In this document: piece after piece, positions 8,903-19,572 of the stretch
How the letters are laid out: the number at the start of each line of letters is the position of its first letter
Numbering within the stretch: the stretch's first letter is position 1
Origin: Entrophospora sp. SA101
Lineage: Eukaryota > Glomeromycota > Glomeromycetes > Entrophosporales > Entrophosporaceae
DNA: 20,269 bases
Assembly (NCBI GenBank): GCA_958430865.1
Contig: CAUDNR010001074.1
Coordinates: 1 to 20,269 of the forward strand
Direction of reading: 5' to 3'
Notes under the pieces: model-generated
What the model was told of the DNA's origin: nothing
The model's database searches: none
Seen by the model: the letters and a program-made list of their open reading frames with translations, nothing else
Made by a program: the position numbers and the translations under genes

Positions 8903-11007
8903 TAATCACTTACCACTCATGCCTTTAATATTATAACCAGAATCATCTGTAGTAAGCATAACACTAGCTATATCAATATGTGCATACCTAATACAATTCA
9001 ATTCATCTGCATCTTTAATTCTAACACCACCAATTTCACTTTCATCATCATCATCATCAACCTCATCACTATCTTTTTTCACATTTAAATCTTTATATAA
9101 TCCATTAACAAATTCTTTTAGAAAAGCAGCAGCAACACTTGACCCTCCATACCTATCACCACCAACATTAACCAAATCTGCTACACTTGATTTCTCCAGC
9201 CCTTTTTTATAAGCATCTTCCAATGGCATTCGCCAAAATCTATCATTGGTTTTTTTACTAGAACTTGATAATTGTTGCCATAATACATTAGAATTGGTAA
9301 ATACACCAGAATAAACATTACCTAATGCCACACCCATTGCACCTGTTAAGGTAGCCATATCAATTAAAGTATGAGGTTTGAAAGTTGAACTGGTGTAGTA
9401 TAATGCATCAGCTAGAATAAGACGACCTTCTGCATCAGTATCACCAACCTCAATAGATTTACCGTTCATTGCTATTACAACATCACCAGGTTTAGTTGCA
9501 TAACCCGAAGGCATATTTTCACATAATGGAATTGTTGCTACAACATTAATTGGTAATCTTAATTTTGCTATGCCATACAAAGATGCAGAAACGGCTGCAC
9601 CTCCACCCATATCAGCCTTCATTTCTGACATGTTTGAAGATGGTTTCAATGAAATACCACCAGAATCAAACGTGACTCCTTTTCCAACCAATGCTAATAA
9701 CGACGATGGTGACTTGTCACTGCCACCTTTATAATGCATCTCCAAAAATTTCAAAGGTTCATCAGATCCTTTGGAAACTGACAAAAATGATCCCATTTTT
9801 TTTTCTTCCACCCAATCCTTATCACGGACAATTATCTCAACATTTGACAATCTGTTAAATTTTGATTGCACATATTCAGTAAAGTTTGTTGGGGTCATAT
9901 AATTTGCTGGCGCTTCCATTAGTGTACGAGCAAAATTCTGTGCTTCTGCATAAATCAAACCAGTTTCCCATGATAACTCTTTAAAATTATTGATGCCAGT
10001 TGTTGTTTCAGATGGTGAAAACGAAGTAGTTAGAGAAGAAGAATAGGATGATGATGATGATGATTTTGATCCAAGTGGTGTAATTGTTATTGGTGATTTT
10101 TGATTTTTAACAGATTTTAAAGTATCGTAATTATATAATCCAAGTATTGCTCCTTCAGCAGCACCTACAAATATATTAATTAATATTAAATTACGAATTA
10201 CTTTATATTATTACATGCATCAATTTACCGTGTTCATTAGTCATGACATCAACTAAAATATTTTTAGCGTTATTTTCTCTTAGACTGCGAACTCCAACAG
10301 CTGACTAAAATAAGCAAATAGTAATAATGTACAGTAAGTAATGATTTAACAAGATATTCTAACAGTTTAAAATCATAATAAATTTTCATTTTATCATGAT
10401 TGATAATTAACATTACTGCATTTCTAGCAATTTCCAAAGCCTCACATAACTCTTGATCATTACTAGGGTTTTTGAAATCTCTTCTTTTGCCCAATCCAAC
10501 AATAGCAATTTTTTTAGGAAAACTGTTACCACTGTCAACATCAACAGCAGCATCATCATCAATTTTATCAATTCCATACAACAATTTACATTCACCTAAA
10601 TTTCCTTTACTACATCCATAATATTCAAGTTTTTTTTTGATTGTTTGTTGAAATTTTCCAGGAAGTTTATTTGATCCAATAGTTTGACTTAATGTACCAT
10701 CCTTGAATACACCTAGTACAATACCATCAAATTTTGATAAGTTCAGATTATTGTTGTTACTGCTGCCTCTAGAAACATTAGAATTGTCATTATTGTTGTT
10801 TGTGATTTTTGATGTTGTTGAAAAAGCTGTTAATTTAAAAGAAAAATGAAATGATTGATTGATTGATTTTCCTGAATTTCCTAATACCAATCTTGTATTT
10901 ATATTTGATAATGATGTTGATGATGATAAAAATTGTCTTTTAATTAATGATCGATTTAAGCTTGTGGATAATTGATAGTGCATATTAAATTTTTTATATA
11001 GATACAA
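8676..11007 (-). CDS. leucyl aminopeptidase, M17 family, probably mitochondrial
   Basis: Four exons (10417-11007, 10229-10304, 8914-10164, 8676-8722) splice in frame to 654 residues. M17 enzymes are two-metal peptidases that release N-terminal residues. Residues 1-70 are Ser/Arg/Asn-rich with few acids and contain FSTTSK, a mitochondrial-type leader. The catalytic half starts near 290. K384, D389, K396, D407, D466, E468 and R470 reproduce the exact spacing of the metal and catalytic residues of PepA (VGKGVTFDSGG, MKADMGGGAA, DTDAEGRL). The usual Asn opening the NTDAEGRL signature is Asp here (464). The C-terminus SGRPTRSIIEFARNFG is family-typical. Low-complexity Ser (~255-275) and Asp/Glu (~588-605) inserts make it longer than bacterial enzymes (~500). 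The upstream in-frame ATG at 11007 was taken; ATG 10983 is an alternative. The last intron is lengthened by an AAT repeat. Confidence 0.9.
8830..8900. repeat. (TAA)n microsatellite in the last aminopeptidase intron
   Basis: About 24 uninterrupted TAA units, inside the 191-nt intron between the last two exons of the aminopeptidase gene, close to the donor end. Likely to vary in length between strains. Confidence 0.9.
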
Positions 11008-11477
11008 TAGATCTTTTTTTATTTTAAACTGTCTTAAAAAAAGGAAAATACCACCAATCTACTACACCCCCTTATTTACCTATAAACCCCCCAATATTAA
11101 TAAAAGGGTGGCTCGTATCATTTATTTTTAGCTTCCCTGATAATCGAACAATAATATTAATATGTAATACCTTTAGTCGATCAATCGATCCACTTTACCG
11201 TATTCCCACGTAATAATAATATAAATTGAACAAAGCTAGTCCATCTTATTAAAATTAATTTTTAAATATCACACAAGAATTGTGATAATCGTGATCCTAA
11301 AAAAATATATTAATCAACCCATTTTGTTTGCTTGGCAATGTCGTGTGTGTATGTATATATATTCCATATGCGCTGGCAGTGTGTTTAAACATTAGTAACC
11401 TAGAGCAAAAAACAAGAAAACTTTGTCGTATCAGTATAATTTTTTTAAAAATTTTTTTTTTGGAAAAGGTTCAATCA
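11008..11477. promoter_or_regulatory. divergent intergenic region (aminopeptidase / small unknown gene)
   Basis: Lies between the aminopeptidase start (minus strand) and the ATG of the next plus-strand candidate. It has a pyrimidine-rich patch near 11055-11095 and GATCAATCGATC-like words near 11178-11190, but no motif I can assign firmly. No coding signal was recognised. Confidence 0.35.
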
Positions 11478-12059
11478 ATGTCAAACGGGGCAGAAACAAT
11501 CGATAACAATCATCATCAATACAAAAATCCCAAAGATATAAATATACACACTTGTTCTAAAGTTTTTCGTAAGTCAATATGGATTTCGTTAACTTTGATA
11601 AATGATATAATACTTTAGGTGTAATGAGATAACAAAACGTTGGTAAAATAAATACGTCCATGATTTATGTACGCTATGATATAGAGTCCGGGGTGAAAGG
11701 AATTCGTGCATGAGTAAACAAATAAGAGAGCGTACAAGAAGATAATAAACCTCTGGTATAGTATAATAATTATTTTAAATTATCTGATTGGACAGCTCCA
11801 AACGCATGATTTAACGGAAGAAAATAACAAAATAGTGCGACGTCATTTTGATACAATTGATAAATTTTTATGGCTCGCTAGATATGATGTTCTTTTGGTA
11901 AGTTTCATGTTTTTTTTTATCAACCAATAAAATAACATATTTTTATTTGTTTGACGGGAAATATGCTCGATCTTTGTTTAAAAAGGCATTCTAATTTGGT
12001 ATTATAAACATCGCTTACGTATTTCTGTTGTTGAAGGAAAGAAGATGTTAGCAAAATAA
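11478..12059 (+). CDS. candidate small multi-exon gene, unrecognised
   Basis: Exon 1 (11478-11568) begins MSNGAETIDNNHH and ends at a strong GTAAGT donor in phase 1. A second exon (11796-11897, after GGACAG) reads LQTHDLTEENNKIVRRHFDT then IDKFLWLARYDVLL and ends at GTAAGT. It has balanced composition and looks genuinely coding. After an 88-nt intron, 11986-12059 has an open frame ILIWYYKHRLRISVVEGKKM to a stop, but the direct splice enters another frame and stops after two codons. Exons 1 and 2 do not join in phase either; an 8-nt exon 11685-11692 (introns of 116 and 103 nt) would fix the first join. I do not recognise the family. It is either a small protein of ~70-95 residues with short exons or a decaying gene. 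It is followed by NDUFB8 on the same strand. Confidence 0.35.
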
Positions 12060-12228
12060 TCAATTAGTTAGTAAATGGGTTTCATTCTTCAGAGACCTAT
12101 ATGTCCAGCGCCTGATAAACTATCACATGACCAAACAGTTTTGCATTTTTAAATTGATGTTACACTAACATTAATATGGCAATTAAAAAAAATCGGCCCT
12201 TATCATAAAAAAAATAATTATTACAAGT

Positions 12229-12953
12229 ATGTTGCAACATTTGAGGCCATTATCTCGTTCGTTGATATTAAATCCTAAAAGCAAATCAACTTTCTTTCAA
12301 AATTCAAATATTTTCCTTAGACAACGCCAAGTATCATGGGTTCAAACAAAAACTGAGGAAGTTCAAACTGGTGATTATCCTGACCTACCCACTAAATTAT
12401 ATTTACATAGACCACCATTGGGCTGGGATGATATACAAGAAAGAAGAAATATTGGAGAACCGGTTAATTATTAATTTAAAATATCTGGTTAATGTTTTTT
12501 TCTATAATTATTAATTAATTGTTTGTATATTTTTGAAAATATTCAAAAGATTTCAGAAGAATTTGACGCATTAAGCGTTTGGAGTTTTGATGCTTATAAA
12601 GGAGATACTTTTAAATGTTTTAGACATTTGTGTTATTTCGGTTTTGCTATTGGAGTGACTACTTTTATAATTTATGTAACTTTACCAGAAGATAAAGCGG
12701 TTGGTTAATAAATTATTAATGATCGTGAATCAATTGATCAAAAAATTTCTAATAAATATAATTTTTTAGGTTAAAAAAACATATCCTTATAATGGATTAT
12801 TAGTTGAATTAGGAGGTAATCCATCCAAACCAGAAGATAAATATTTAGCAGTACGTATTAAATTGATTGCTTGTTAATTTATTCCATTCATCCGTCCATC
12901 CATCCATCCATTAATTAAATTCAAAATTTTTTCTAAAGTCACGTAGTGAATAA
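12229..12953 (+). CDS. NDUFB8: mitochondrial complex I accessory subunit, NDUFB8 (ASHI) type
   Basis: Four exons (12229-12462, 12550-12699, 12770-12850, 12939-12953), all joined in phase 0, encode 159 residues. The family sits in the membrane arm of NADH:ubiquinone oxidoreductase in the inner membrane. Residues 1-35 are basic and Ser-rich without acids (MLQHLRPLSRSLILNPKSKS), a mitochondrial presequence. The core GDYPDLP...RPPLGWDDIQERRNIGEP is the conserved family stretch. EEFDALSVWSFD precedes a single membrane helix (~105-123, LCYFGFAIGVTTFIIYVTL), and TYPYNGLLVELGG lies on the far side. The last exon was set at TCACGTAGTGAATAA because a strong GTACGT donor at 12851 and a TTTTTTCTAAAG acceptor give an 88-nt intron. 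Reading through would instead end eight codons later at 12877. The last intron holds a (CATC)n tract. Confidence 0.85.
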
Positions 12954-13539
12954 ATTATAAATTATCAAGAATAAATAATTTTTAAACATCATAATAAAAA
13001 ATCACAACAAAAATTTTCGTTTTTAAAATTCAAAAATTTGACACACAAAATTGTAAAGAAACAAGCTTTCAAATAAATAGAAAGTAGTAAACATTTACAT
13101 TATTTATATTATTTACTTATGAATTAGTTTTTGACTTTAATTTATTGTTTAAATTCACCATCCACAAAATTTATTTATCTTATTACACAACAGCTTTGTC
13201 ATTAATTAGGCAAGATAGCTACTAATTCTGTGTTATAACATTGCTAAAGATTTTTTAAACCATTGAGGATATTGATAGAGTACATGGGAAAATTATTTTA
13301 TTTAGATAAAAATATATCAATTGCACCTTGGCAAAGACTTTTTATTTTATTTTTGAACTATTAGTTTCCTAATATTTCCATTGATTTAATTAAATAAATA
13401 AGTTCTTATATTTTATGTACTTAAAAATTTAAATTAGCAGCTTAATTTTTTAAATAATAATAAAGTCATAACACATAATAATGAATATTATGATTTATTG
13501 GTATTAATTAGTATAAACATATCAATAATTTTATTAATA
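12954..13539. other. intergenic region between convergent genes
   Basis: AT-rich with no supported gene. It separates the 3' ends of NDUFB8 and the Rab GTPase and should hold both 3' untranslated regions. No repeats or structured elements stood out. Confidence 0.5.
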
Positions 13540-14523
<984 letters not shown>

Positions 14524-15504
14524 TTCTTGTTTTTAATAATTTAATAAATAAAATTTGATTAAATTGATTATAATTATAATAATGAATTTATATTTAACCG
14601 TTCGTTATTTTAAATATTAAAAATTTTAAAAAGAAGAAAAGTTTACATATATAGTATACTAATACACACTAATAACATATATGTGATATTTGTACTACAC
14701 AAGTAAATAAATATTTCTTGCCAAAACTCGTAATTTTTTGCAGATTTTTGAGGTTGTTTCATATTTTAATTAGATCTGTAATGTTTTCTTCTCATTCTGG
14801 CAAATTTAGAGTCGTACGGCAAAGGTTTCATTTCTTATAAACCGGAGAGGATATGGAAAGGGGGAAAGGGGGAAGGAGCGTAGTTCATTCATTTATATAA
14901 AATGTTATCGCTTGACTCAATCAGGTGACTTTTTGACGCAATTAATTGAGTCATATAAATAATTGAGTCAGACGCGATTAAAAATTGAGATTTTGGGTGA
15001 GTCAAAGCCAAATTGATTTTGACAACATGTATATTGTGATCTATGAAAATCTGTTTACTTTTTAAAAGAGCCCAAAATCTTTGCTTAGTGTGCATAAATA
15101 TTTAGCATGTGTTAAAAATGACAGAATTTCACGTATAGTGGTCTTCAAGGCTATGTCTGTCTAATTATTATAAAAATTACAATTTTAACAATTTTACTTG
15201 GCCAGAAATTACTTAAAACTAACCTTTAAACTAATTGTGAAAATTAACAATAAAACATATTTCAGACCTTCTGAAAAAATTTTTATGGTGTTTTGTGTTA
15301 GTTTTTAAATATTTTTAATGAAAAGTTCAATGATTTTAAGTCACCAACAAATGCACCTAATAACCTTGACTTGAGACCTATAGCTCTGATTTTCAAGATA
15401 AGAAACATTTGCGTTAAATTAAAAAAATTAATATTTCTCTATTATTTGGGAGAACGTTAATATTTTTTGTAGATTAAAAAAATTTGCAATGGTTACACGA
15501 GAAA
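14524..15504. other. divergent region between Sec4 and ABHD10-like genes
   Basis: No gene recognised. It contains a G-rich tract (14856-14878, two runs of five G), the TGASTCA array, and a stretch 15134-15382 whose ends resemble imperfect inverted repeats (TATAGTGGTCTTCAAGG against CCTTGACTTGAGACCTATA). That stretch may be a decayed Tc1/mariner-type miniature element. The minus-strand frame 14889-15095 spans the TGASTCA array and has no protein-like content. Confidence 0.4.
14913..15004. promoter_or_regulatory. array of four TGASTCA (bZIP/Gcn4-type) sites
   Basis: TGACTCA at 14913-14919 and TGAGTCA at 14947-14953, 14964-14970 and 14998-15004. Start-to-start distances are 34, 17 and 34 bases. 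TGASTCA is the consensus of Gcn4/AP-1-type bZIP factors, which in fungi control amino-acid starvation and related responses. The array lies ~390 bases upstream of the Sec4 start and ~500 upstream of the hydrolase start. Function is inferred from motif density only. Confidence 0.4.
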
Positions 15505-16371
15505 ATGAATTCTCTTCAAGAAAAAAAAATCAAGACTGATAACAATAATTATATTGCAGCACAAAAATTATATTATAATGCTGCATCACCAGGAATAATT
15601 TATATCAATGGGCTTTATTCGGAAATGAATAATTCACGCAAAGTTGACTTTATTAGAAATTTTTGTGCAAGAAAAAAAGAAATTAATTTCTTAACATTTG
15701 ACCATTATGCACATGGATCATCTTCTGGAAATAACGAGTATATTAGTATTGGAAGATTTTATAAAGATTTGTGTTTAATAATGGAAAAAGAAACCGATGG
15801 TTCACCAAAAATATTGATTGGTTATAGTATGGGAGTTTGGTTGGCACTATTACTAATTATATCAAATCATCATTATTTAATTGGTAAAAAAATTAAAGGA
15901 TTGATTGGAATTTCACCCGCAATTAATTTCACTCAAAGTTTAATTGTAGATAAAGAAGAAAAAAGCAATAATAATATAAACCTGAAAGAAGAGAACAACA
16001 ATAAATTGATTTATAAATTAAAATCATCGTATTCTAATAAAGGTTATTATCCAGTTACTTTAAATTTTATTAAAGAATCAACAAATCATTACATCTCATC
16101 AACATCATTATCATCATTATCAAATGTAATAAATAATAATAAATTTCCTATTGTGTTAATTCATGGTAAGGAAGATCGAGAATTCTCATACAATGAAACT
16201 ATAAAATTATCAAATTTATTAAACATCAATAATAATCATAGTTACAATGATAGTAATTGTAATTGTAAAGTAATAATAATAAATGATGGAGATCATCGTT
16301 TGTCAAGAGATGAAGATTTAAAGGTTCTAGAAAATGAAATTGAAGAAATGATTTCAGATGTCTTGAAATGA
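15505..16371 (+). CDS. alpha/beta hydrolase, ABHD10-like serine esterase/thioesterase
   Basis: A single-exon frame of 288 residues from ATG 15505; an upstream TAA at 15475-15477 blocks extension. ABHD10 in animals is a mitochondrial acyl-protein thioesterase with glucuronide-deacylating activity. The fold's landmarks are present: NFLTFDHYAHGSSSG before the nucleophile, the elbow GYSMG with Ser108, the acid in IHGKEDREF (Asp224), and INDGDHRLSRDEDL with His264. DGDHR-L/M-S is characteristic of the ABHD10 group. Two Asn-rich inserts (~150-172 and ~240-253) are low-complexity additions typical of this genome. No leader is obvious, because the N-terminus MNSLQEKKIKTDNNN is basic but short. The substrate cannot be told from sequence. 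It converges on the glutathione transferase gene with 82 bases between stops. Confidence 0.75.
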   Translation: MNSLQEKKIKTDNNNYIAAQKLYYNAASPGIIYINGLYSEMNNSRKVDFIRNFCARKKEINFLTFDHYAHGSSSGNNEYISIGRFYKDLCLIMEKETDGSPKILIGYSMGVWLALLLIISNHHYLIGKKIKGLIGISPAINFTQSLIVDKEEKSNNNINLKEENNNKLIYKLKSSYSNKGYYPVTLNFIKESTNHYISSTSLSSLSNVINNNKFPIVLIHGKEDREFSYNETIKLSNLLNINNNHSYNDSNCNCKVIIINDGDHRLSRDEDLKVLENEIEEMISDVLK

Positions 16372-16453
16372 TCTATTTAGATCCAATTATTGGTTTAGAA
16401 AGGTCTAGAAAAAATATAAAATCAAACGATTTAATATATTTTTATATGTATAA

Positions 16454-17996
16454 TTAATACTTAAAATAATAATTGCAATAATTACCTGGACCATTATTAA
16501 TGGGCACAATACCAGTTGGATTGATTTGCTTATGACTTCCAAAATAATGATGTTTAATATGATGCATATTTACAGTATCAGCAACTAATAAAAAACAACA
16601 AAAAAAATTATCCCAATTAGATTTCTAAATTGTTTTAATTTCAGAATTTAGTTGGTACTTGCCTTTTGGAAGTTGATAGATACGTCGTGCCCATTGGAGA
16701 ATATTTGGATAATCCTTTGAGATGGTTTTAAGATTAGTTTTAAAATGTGTATGATAAACTGGATCAAATCTATTTTATTATTTTAAAAAAAATATATATC
16801 AGTAAATTTTATTTTTCCAGGGAATACTTTTTAAACAAATAATTTACCTGATGATAGTTGTCCAAAGTCTGATATCAGCTTCTGTCAATGTGTTGCCTAC
16901 AAGGAAATCATTCTTTGATAGAATATCTTCTATACGGTCCAAAGATTTAAATAATGGCTCAATATTTCGATTATCTAGTCAATTATTGTTATCATTAGTT
17001 ATCATATATTTATATTAAAAAACGCATTTCAAAAAAATATATTTACATGCTTCTTGAGATGTAGCAAAGCCACATTTATACACTCCATTGTTAACAGTAT
17101 CATAAACCCAACCATTAACTTCATCAATTTGCGATTGTAAATTTTCTGGATAAAAATTGATTCCTTTTTTATCATCTGGTATTAAATCATCAAATGCTTC
17201 ATTAAGCATTCTAATAATTTCACTTGATTCATTATTTACTATAGTGCTAGATTTCTTATCCCAAAGCACTGGAACAGTATATCTATATTAATTAAATATG
17301 TATATAATATATAATTATTAAACATAAAAAAATTTAATTAAAATTACAACCAGCACAATTATCATATAATACTACCTTCCAGTGTGATCAGGATTGGATT
17401 TGTAGTATAAATCTTTAAGATATTGTGCATTATTAACGGTATCAGGAATAGCTCCAGGTGTTTCCTCTGGACTACTAAATTTCCATCCATTTTCCTCCAA
17501 TAAATAATCAACAACACTTAATCCAATCACATCTTCAAGTCCTTTCAATGCTCTTACAACAAGTGTTCTATGTGCCTAATTATTTGTTTAGATAAATTAT
17601 TATTAATACCAATGATGATGATCATAATGATGGTAGAAGAAATATATTCTTACCCATGGACAAGCAAAACTAACATATAAATGATACCGATCTCTAATTG
17701 ATTGATTATTTATTTATTTATTTAGATTAAAAATTACGTAACAAATCAAATTTAAATATACAATGAATTAAGTGTTACTTTTCAGGTTGAAACCGGGAAT
17801 TGGGATCTTTACGAACAAATTCACGATAACTTGATGGTTGTCTGCGAAATTCACCATCAGTTGATGCCCATTTCAAAATAGCTGGTGGACTCTTACTATC
17901 ACTGTATATTAATAATTTTTTTTAATTGCTGTATATTTTTAATGAATATATTTATATAAATTTTTTAAATATTAACCTGACTTGTTGATTAGACAT
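16454..17996 (-). CDS. ECM4: Xi-class glutathione S-transferase (glutathionyl-hydroquinone reductase), ECM4-like
   Basis: Eight exons (17977-17996, 17779-17901, 17654-17693, 17376-17575, 17047-17282, 16848-16974, 16663-16769, 16454-16584) join in frame to 327 residues. Xi-class enzymes use a catalytic Cys to strip glutathione from glutathionyl-hydroquinones. Seen: the N-terminal region [15 protein letters not shown] with [16 protein letters not shown], placing the active-site Cys at 59 in CPWAHR. These are hallmarks that separate the class from Omega enzymes. The thioredoxin-fold strand TVPVLWDKK and [16 protein letters not shown] (glutathione-site ESSEI) follow, then the helical domain with [20 protein letters not shown] and the end [20 protein letters not shown]. 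Seven introns are used; the last (16585-16662) has a GC donor (GCAAGT), required to keep frame. Length fits the family (~320-370). Confidence 0.92.
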
Positions 17997-18630
17997 TTTA
18001 GTAATTGACAAATATCTTGAAAACTTATATTTTAAAGGTATAAAAATTTTTGTCCTCTAAATAACGAGTTTATATATAAAATTTTTTATTATAAAGTATA
18101 TATTATATTCACACGTCGAACATTATTAAAGTTTGTCAATATTTATAAATTTCACCATTTAAATTTTTCGAGTCTTTTCTTTCAAGCTTACTAATTAATA
18201 TTATAAATTATATATAAATTTAACGAGCACGATTAATAATAAATAAATAAATAATTTTAGTCATATCAGCAATAATCTTTATACCATAAATGGAACAATA
18301 TGCACATCATCTTCCAAGTAACGTGACCTATTATTTAAAAATTTCCCGTGCTATTCATGAAATATATTCACTAGTATTAATATATACAAAGTTGGTCATG
18401 TATAACAATGGTATCCATGATTGAATCAATACCCTTGCTACCTTATAAGTGGCTTGATAAAATTGATTATGATCTCTATTATATACATCAAAACCGTCAA
18501 AATTGTTCATAAATAAGTATTACACATTCAAGACTGCTAAAATACAATTTTTTTTGATTAAATATTTTGGTTTTATACGAATTCATAAAATCAGTTGCTA
18601 GAACATAAATGAATAAAAAAATTATGTAAT
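17997..18630. other. upstream region of the ECM4-like gene, no gene seen
   Basis: AT-rich throughout with no supported coding frame on either strand. The first ~150 bases should contain the promoter of the minus-strand glutathione transferase gene. Confidence 0.45.
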
Positions 18631-18639
18631 ATTTGCACA

Positions 18640-18860
18640 AGAACAGACAGCAGATCATGGGTCTTTGTGGTGGAACATTGACATTGACAAATCCTTCCTC
18701 TTCTGTTATGAAATGAACCAATTGATCTTCCATGACCTTCTCCATCCTTTTGTATAGGTGAAGAAGATTGTGAGTAACTACATAGACAGCCATGTTTTAT
18801 CACCAATGAGGAGCCCTTTGATGTTTTGACCCCAGAACATGTCCATGACATCATAATTAT
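18640..18860 (-). pseudogene. frameshifted coding relic, family not recognised
   Basis: On the minus strand one frame reads NNYDVMDMFWGQNIKGLLIG then DKTWLSM and stops. The next frame continues as YVVTHNLLHLYKRMEKVMED then QLVHFITEEEGFVNVNVPPQ RP. Both have protein-like composition and meet near 18785-18793, so a single frameshift would connect them. No start, splice sites or family assignment could be supported. It lies in a repeat-rich stretch and is probably a piece of a dispersed element protein. Confidence 0.3.
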
Positions 18861-19232
18861 TCATTTTCTTTGTTTTCTTTGTTTTATTCAAATTATTTGT
18901 TTTATTCATTTTATTTGTTTCATTCAACTAAACTTTTAATTTAATTTGAATATTCATAATGAATGAAACAAATAATTCAAATAGAAATCCTAAGGACACT
19001 ATTTTTTTTTCAATTCATATATAAAATTCATTGTCTCTGCAAACTTTTAAACTCTTATTGTTTCAGCAATGCCTTTGAATAATTAAGTCTGTGCCTCCAG
19101 AAAAAACTTGTTCACTGGTTGTTATTAGATTAGAAATTAATAAATTTAATTCTAATAAGCAGAGTGGCAAAAATCAGAATACCAGGAACTGCCAAGTAGT
19201 TTTTAGCCTAAAGCTCTGAATGGTAGGGAGAG
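18861..19232. other. AT-rich spacer with a small hairpin
   Basis: TTTG/TTTATTCA-rich low-complexity sequence (18862-18930) followed by unremarkable AT-rich DNA. The only structure seen is the inverted repeat at 18911-18975. No gene. Confidence 0.45.
18911..18975. repeat. 16-bp perfect inverted repeat, 33-nt loop
   Basis: TTATTTGTTTCATTCA at 18911-18926 is exactly inverted at 18960-18975. It lies in low-complexity DNA, so chance similarity of simple words is a possible explanation. Confidence 0.6.
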
Positions 19233-19443
19233 ATTCAGTATGGTATAACTCTTGCAGAACGTATGGTATGGTATGGTATAGCCCATATTTTTTCCATAAC
19301 AAGTCACACAAAATTTTATTCTAAATCCTTTTTTGGTGGGTGTGAAGGGAAGTATGTTAGATTTAAGCATTGGTATACAACCATTTTATTACACTTATAC
19401 AATACCATACCATACGTTTTGCAAGAGTTATACCATACTGAAT
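19233..19443. mobile_element. 211-bp element with 42-bp near-perfect inverted arms
   Basis: Positions 19233-19274 and 19402-19443 are inverted copies with one mismatch in 42 (starting ATTCAGTATGGTATAACTCT and ending in GGTAT units). Weaker similarity extends outward for about 15-20 more bases on both sides with a small gap (TAGGGAGAG against TAGGGAC). The 127-bp centre has no coding content. A miniature inverted-repeat element or a hairpin-forming insertion fits best. The arms contain (GGTAT)n units that could be mistaken for telomere-like repeats. Confidence 0.65.
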
Positions 19444-19454
19444 GTCCCTATACT

Positions 19455-19556
19455 CAGTTCGGTTTTGGTTTGGTTCAAAGAATAAACTGAAACTGAACTG
19501 AACCAAACTGAAATTTTTCAGTTTGACTTTTAGAAACTGAAACTGAAACCAAACCA
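19455..19556. repeat. AAACTG/CAGTTT-rich interspersed and inverted repeat cluster
   Basis: Short words AAACTGAAACTG, GAACTGAACCAAACTG, CAGTTTGAC and GAAACTGAAACTGAAACC follow each other. A facing stretch, TTCGGTTTTGGTTTGGTTC, can pair with them. It directly abuts the 211-bp inverted-repeat element and precedes the DUF7869-type relic, so it may be part of the same compound element. Confidence 0.5.
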
Positions 19557-19572
19557 TTTGGAGCTTTATTCC

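Noticed and set aside
12851..12877. Read-through end of NDUFB8 (VRIKLIAC)
   Set aside because: A strong GTACGT donor and a good acceptor with an 88-nt intron give a better-supported final exon, TCACGTAGTGAATAA.
14856..14878. G-quadruplex candidate (two GGGGG runs with GG flanks)
   Set aside because: Only two runs of three or more G, so at best a weak two-layer structure. Not reported as a finding.
19262..19279. (GGTAT)n run resembling a telomere-type repeat
   Set aside because: Only three or four units, and mirrored in the opposite arm of the inverted repeat, so it belongs to that element. Genes continue on the left and the window does not end in such repeats.
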